13,260 nt of DNA from DATHVR01 sp035461175 (GTDB lineage: Bacteria; Actinomycetota; Acidimicrobiia; Spongiisociales; ZC4RG35), in contig DATHVR010000110.1 in NCBI GenBank assembly GCA_035461175.1, forward strand, positions 1 to 13,260. Direction: 5' to 3'. This document shows, piece by piece, positions 12,353 through 13,260 of the stretch (position 1 is its first letter; every line of letters begins with the position of its first letter). The notes beneath the pieces are model-generated. The model made no database searches. It had not been told where the DNA came from and was given only the letters and a program-made list of their open reading frames with translations. A program made the position numbers and the translations under genes.

Positions 12353-12873
12353 ACCGCAGCCACCTTCGCCGGGCGCTGGTCGCCCTCGCTGCTACCGCCC
12401 TCGTTGCCGGCTGTGGAGGCGATGGTGAGGCGATCGAAGTCAGCGACGCCTGGGCTCGCACCTCCCCTTCGATGGCTTCCGCCGGCGCCGCCTACATGGA
12501 GATCAGCAACACCGGCGACAGCGACGACGCCCTGATCGGGGCGGCGGTCGATCCGGGCATCGCTGCCACCATCGAGATCCACGAGACCGTGACGATGGAC
12601 TCCGACGATGGCGGAAACGGATCAGACACCACCATGGGGGATATGGGAACCGACACCACGATGGGCGGTGGAGGGATGATGACAATGCAGCCTGTCGAGC
12701 GGATCGACATCCCCGCCGGCGGCTTCGTCTCCCTCGAACCCGGCGGATACCACGTGATGTTCCTCGACCTGGCGGCTCCCTTCGAAGCGGGCGACAGTAT
12801 CGAGATCACCCTGACCTTCGAGAATGCGGGCGAGCAGGTCGTCACGGCCGAGGTCCGGGACACGAACCCCTGA
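12349..12873 (+). CDS. PCuAC copper chaperone lipoprotein with Met-rich insertion
   Basis: PCuAC (DUF461) proteins bind Cu(I) outside the membrane and work with SCO1 in oxidase assembly. AAAGGAG 7 nt upstream fixes ATG 12349. The 174-aa product has a lipoprotein signal (LVAGC, lipidated C22), then VSDAWARTSPSMASAGAAYMEISN, the family's opening strands. The canonical site is H(M)X10MX21HXM. Here M113-X21-H135-V-M137 fits exactly, but the first His (H78, IEIHETVTM) is 34 residues before M113 rather than 10. The extra 24 residues, about 85-112, include TTMGDMGTDTTMGG plus GGMMTM and are rich in Met, Gly, Asp and Thr, which could hold additional copper. The start overlaps the SCO1 stop by 4 nt, and the next gene follows after 1 nt. 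Confidence 0.92.
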   Translation: MNRSHLRRALVALAATALVAGCGGDGEAIEVSDAWARTSPSMASAGAAYMEISNTGDSDDALIGAAVDPGIAATIEIHETVTMDSDDGGNGSDTTMGDMGTDTTMGGGGMMTMQPVERIDIPAGGFVSLEPGGYHVMFLDLAAPFEAGDSIEITLTFENAGEQVVTAEVRDTNP

Positions 12874-12874
12874 C

Positions 12875-13207
12875 ATGAGCCGGGTCCTGGCCATCGCCGC
12901 CTCGATACTCCTCCTCTCCCTCTCCGCTTGCGGGCCGGGAGGGGAGGTGGTCGAGGTCGTCGTCCCTCTCGGGACGGGCGAAAGGCTGGAGCGGGGCGAG
13001 ATCGTCGACCTGATGCCCGCCGAGTTGAACCTCAAGGTGGGCGACACCATCCGGATCCGCAACGAGGACCTGGTGTTCCAGGAAGTCGGGCCCTATTTCG
13101 TCGCCGCCGGCCAGGAGTTCGAACTCACCTACGGGGCCCCGGGGAAATACGAGGGAATCTGTCCTCTCTCCGGCAACCAGCCCTACGTGATCAACGTCAC
13201 CGAGTGA
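12875..13207 (+). CDS. Cupredoxin-like lipoprotein lacking histidine ligands
   Basis: ATG 12875 lies 1 nt after the PCuAC stop. The product is 110 aa with a lipoprotein signal (VLAIAASILLLSLSAC, lipidated C19). Residues 24-110 look like a small Greek-key cupredoxin: ELNLKVGDTIRIRNEDLVFQEVG, then FELTYGAPGKYEGICPLSGN, then a short final strand YVINVTE. In ordinary cupredoxins a His follows the N(x)D segment and the Cys is followed by His and Met. Here the first position region reads NEDLVFQEV and the Cys region reads GICPLSGNQPYV. There is no His anywhere in the mature protein and only one Met, well outside the site. It therefore probably does not carry a blue copper and may be structural, a redox-Cys protein, or an assembly partner for the SCO1/PCuAC pair. 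Other beta-sandwich folds remain possible. Confidence 0.75.
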   Translation: MSRVLAIAASILLLSLSACGPGGEVVEVVVPLGTGERLERGEIVDLMPAELNLKVGDTIRIRNEDLVFQEVGPYFVAAGQEFELTYGAPGKYEGICPLSGNQPYVINVTE

Positions 13208-13260
13208 CCCGACAGCCATCCCCTGACCCCTTTCGCGACAGAATTGCGCGCCATGGCGCG

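Noticed and set aside
13247..13260. 14-bp palindrome CGCGCCATGGCGCG at the window end, with an ATG at 13253
   Set aside because: It could be the start of a further gene in the copper operon or an operator, but only 8 bases of any coding frame are visible and such GC-rich palindromes arise by chance.

Overview
The window is high-GC DNA with GTG and TTG starts, purine-rich ribosome binding sites and tightly packed genes. It looks like chromosomal DNA of an actinobacterium. The Cys-containing S-layer-homology-like repeats (GCNPPxNDRxCP) and the GerMN/Gmad2 secreted protein suggest the Acidimicrobiia or a related uncultured lineage; that placement is an inference. I see no rRNA, tRNA, transposase, integrase or CRISPR array.

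Layout. 1-824: the start of a membrane protein leaving the window on the minus strand, a doubtful 68-aa Cys-containing ORF, the C-terminal remnant of a zinc-type alcohol dehydrogenase, and a strong hairpin. 825-2292: a divergent pair, a single-pass membrane protein with four DPHESPEVL repeats opposite a small SARP/BTAD-type regulator. A 7-bp direct repeat with 22-bp period lies between them. 2293-3397, minus strand: a stand-alone 2-oxoacid-dehydrogenase E2 catalytic domain followed by a small zinc-ribbon protein. 3466-5755, plus strand: a D-lactate dehydrogenase overlapping an unrecognised multi-pass membrane protein with a large soluble domain. 5821-7227: a secreted SLH-like/GerMN/Gmad2 protein. 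7247-8487, minus strand: DoxX then a CnoX-like thioredoxin-TPR protein, probably one redox operon. 8547-10711, plus strand: a membrane class III adenylate cyclase and an NmrA-like NAD(P)-binding protein. 10714-11373, minus strand: a LiaF-like envelope-stress membrane protein starting at TTG. 11495-11659: a 54-aa basic protein. 11741-13207, plus strand: a copper-delivery operon of SCO1, PCuAC and a cupredoxin-like lipoprotein, with overlapping or abutting genes.

How the genes work together. The clearest functional unit is the right-hand operon. SCO1 and PCuAC are the standard periplasmic or extracytoplasmic copper donors for the CuA and CuB sites of cytochrome oxidase. The third lipoprotein has a cupredoxin-like sequence but no histidine at all, so it probably does not hold a normal type 1 copper. 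DoxX plus thioredoxin-TPR suggests membrane-linked thiol homeostasis. D-lactate dehydrogenase suggests fermentative or overflow NADH disposal.

I found no gene set that I could defend as a wholly new system. The best candidates for undescribed biology are the DPHESPEVL repeat protein with its divergent SARP-like regulator, the PCuAC with an inserted Met-rich loop beside a histidine-free cupredoxin, and the unrecognised membrane protein at 4442-5755.
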